Shown here in pieces: positions 18,188 to 18,215 of a DNA stretch of 18,215 nucleotides (the first letter of the stretch is position 1; each line of letters starts with the position of its first letter). This stretch comes from 2-01-FULL-39-33 sp964361645 (GTDB lineage Bacteria; Patescibacteriota; Patescibacteriia; 2-01-FULL-39-33). The stretch is from contig CAYIBK010000024.1 of the NCBI GenBank assembly GCA_964361645.1, positions 1-18,215 on the forward strand, given 5' to 3'. The notes beneath the pieces were generated by a model, which was not told the DNA's origin, searched no databases, and saw only the letters and a program-made list of their open reading frames with translations. The position numbers and the translations under genes were made by a program.

Positions 18188-18215
18188 TTATTTATTCTCA
18201 ATCTCCTTAATTTCT
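18188..18215 (-). CDS. Possible C-terminal end of a minus-strand gene (partial)
   Basis: On the minus strand the frame from the right edge reads E-I-K-E-I-E-N-K and stops at TAA (18190-18188). The bidirectional terminator at 18119-18149 lies just beyond, as expected for a convergent gene. With eight codons visible this is only suggestive, and no product can be named. Confidence 0.25.

Overview
The window is an AT-rich bacterial chromosome segment that most likely comes from the Candidate Phyla Radiation (Patescibacteria), probably a Parcubacteria-type lineage. The reasons are a divergent 16S rRNA 5' region with a large insertion, a compact core-gene set, SMC of only 1059 residues, many short transcription units with near-consensus promoters and intrinsic terminators, several core genes without a visible Shine-Dalgarno sequence, and dense small palindromic repeats that enter coding sequence. 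This placement is inference; no database search was possible. The recovered frames end in TAA and I saw no sign of TGA recoding.

Layout. 1-518 is the 5' third of a 16S rRNA gene on the minus strand, carrying a ~173-nt structured intervening sequence. Its leader, with repeat hairpins and a terminator-like palindrome, runs up to a perfect TTGACA-17-TATAAT promoter at 949-977. 978-1440 holds a composite inverted repeat and a terminator. A minus-strand block follows: a single-pass membrane protein (1441-1995); a broken RAYT (REP-associated transposase) with its palindromes and a 100-N assembly gap (2109-2530); then trmD, a 70-aa gene, khpA, an 80-aa gene, rpsP and smc. The conserved rpsP-khpA-trmD neighbourhood is split here by two small genes that each have their own promoter, Shine-Dalgarno and terminator. 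khpA has a consensus promoter and a compact pseudoknot-like leader.

Plus-strand genes begin with a type IV pilin-like protein (8628-9386), convergent with a tandem metallophosphoesterase (9427-10584, minus). The polA-holA-HD nucleotidase operon (10728-15048) is tightly packed and serves DNA replication, repair and nucleotide metabolism. rpsT (minus) is convergent with it. A bactofilin and a degenerate lipid-kinase-like protein form a two-gene unit (15527-16737), followed by a PRC-barrel protein (minus, probably leaderless) and a short RlmN/Cfr-type radical SAM protein (17192-18091) with codon use unlike its neighbours.

The most unusual content is not one cassette. It is (i) palindromic elements in 16S rRNA, trmD, smc (two sites) and a RAYT gene, (ii) the khpA leader fold, (iii) a 27-nt element shared by the leaders of rpsP and smc, and (iv) paralogue-like enzymes with eroded catalytic motifs.
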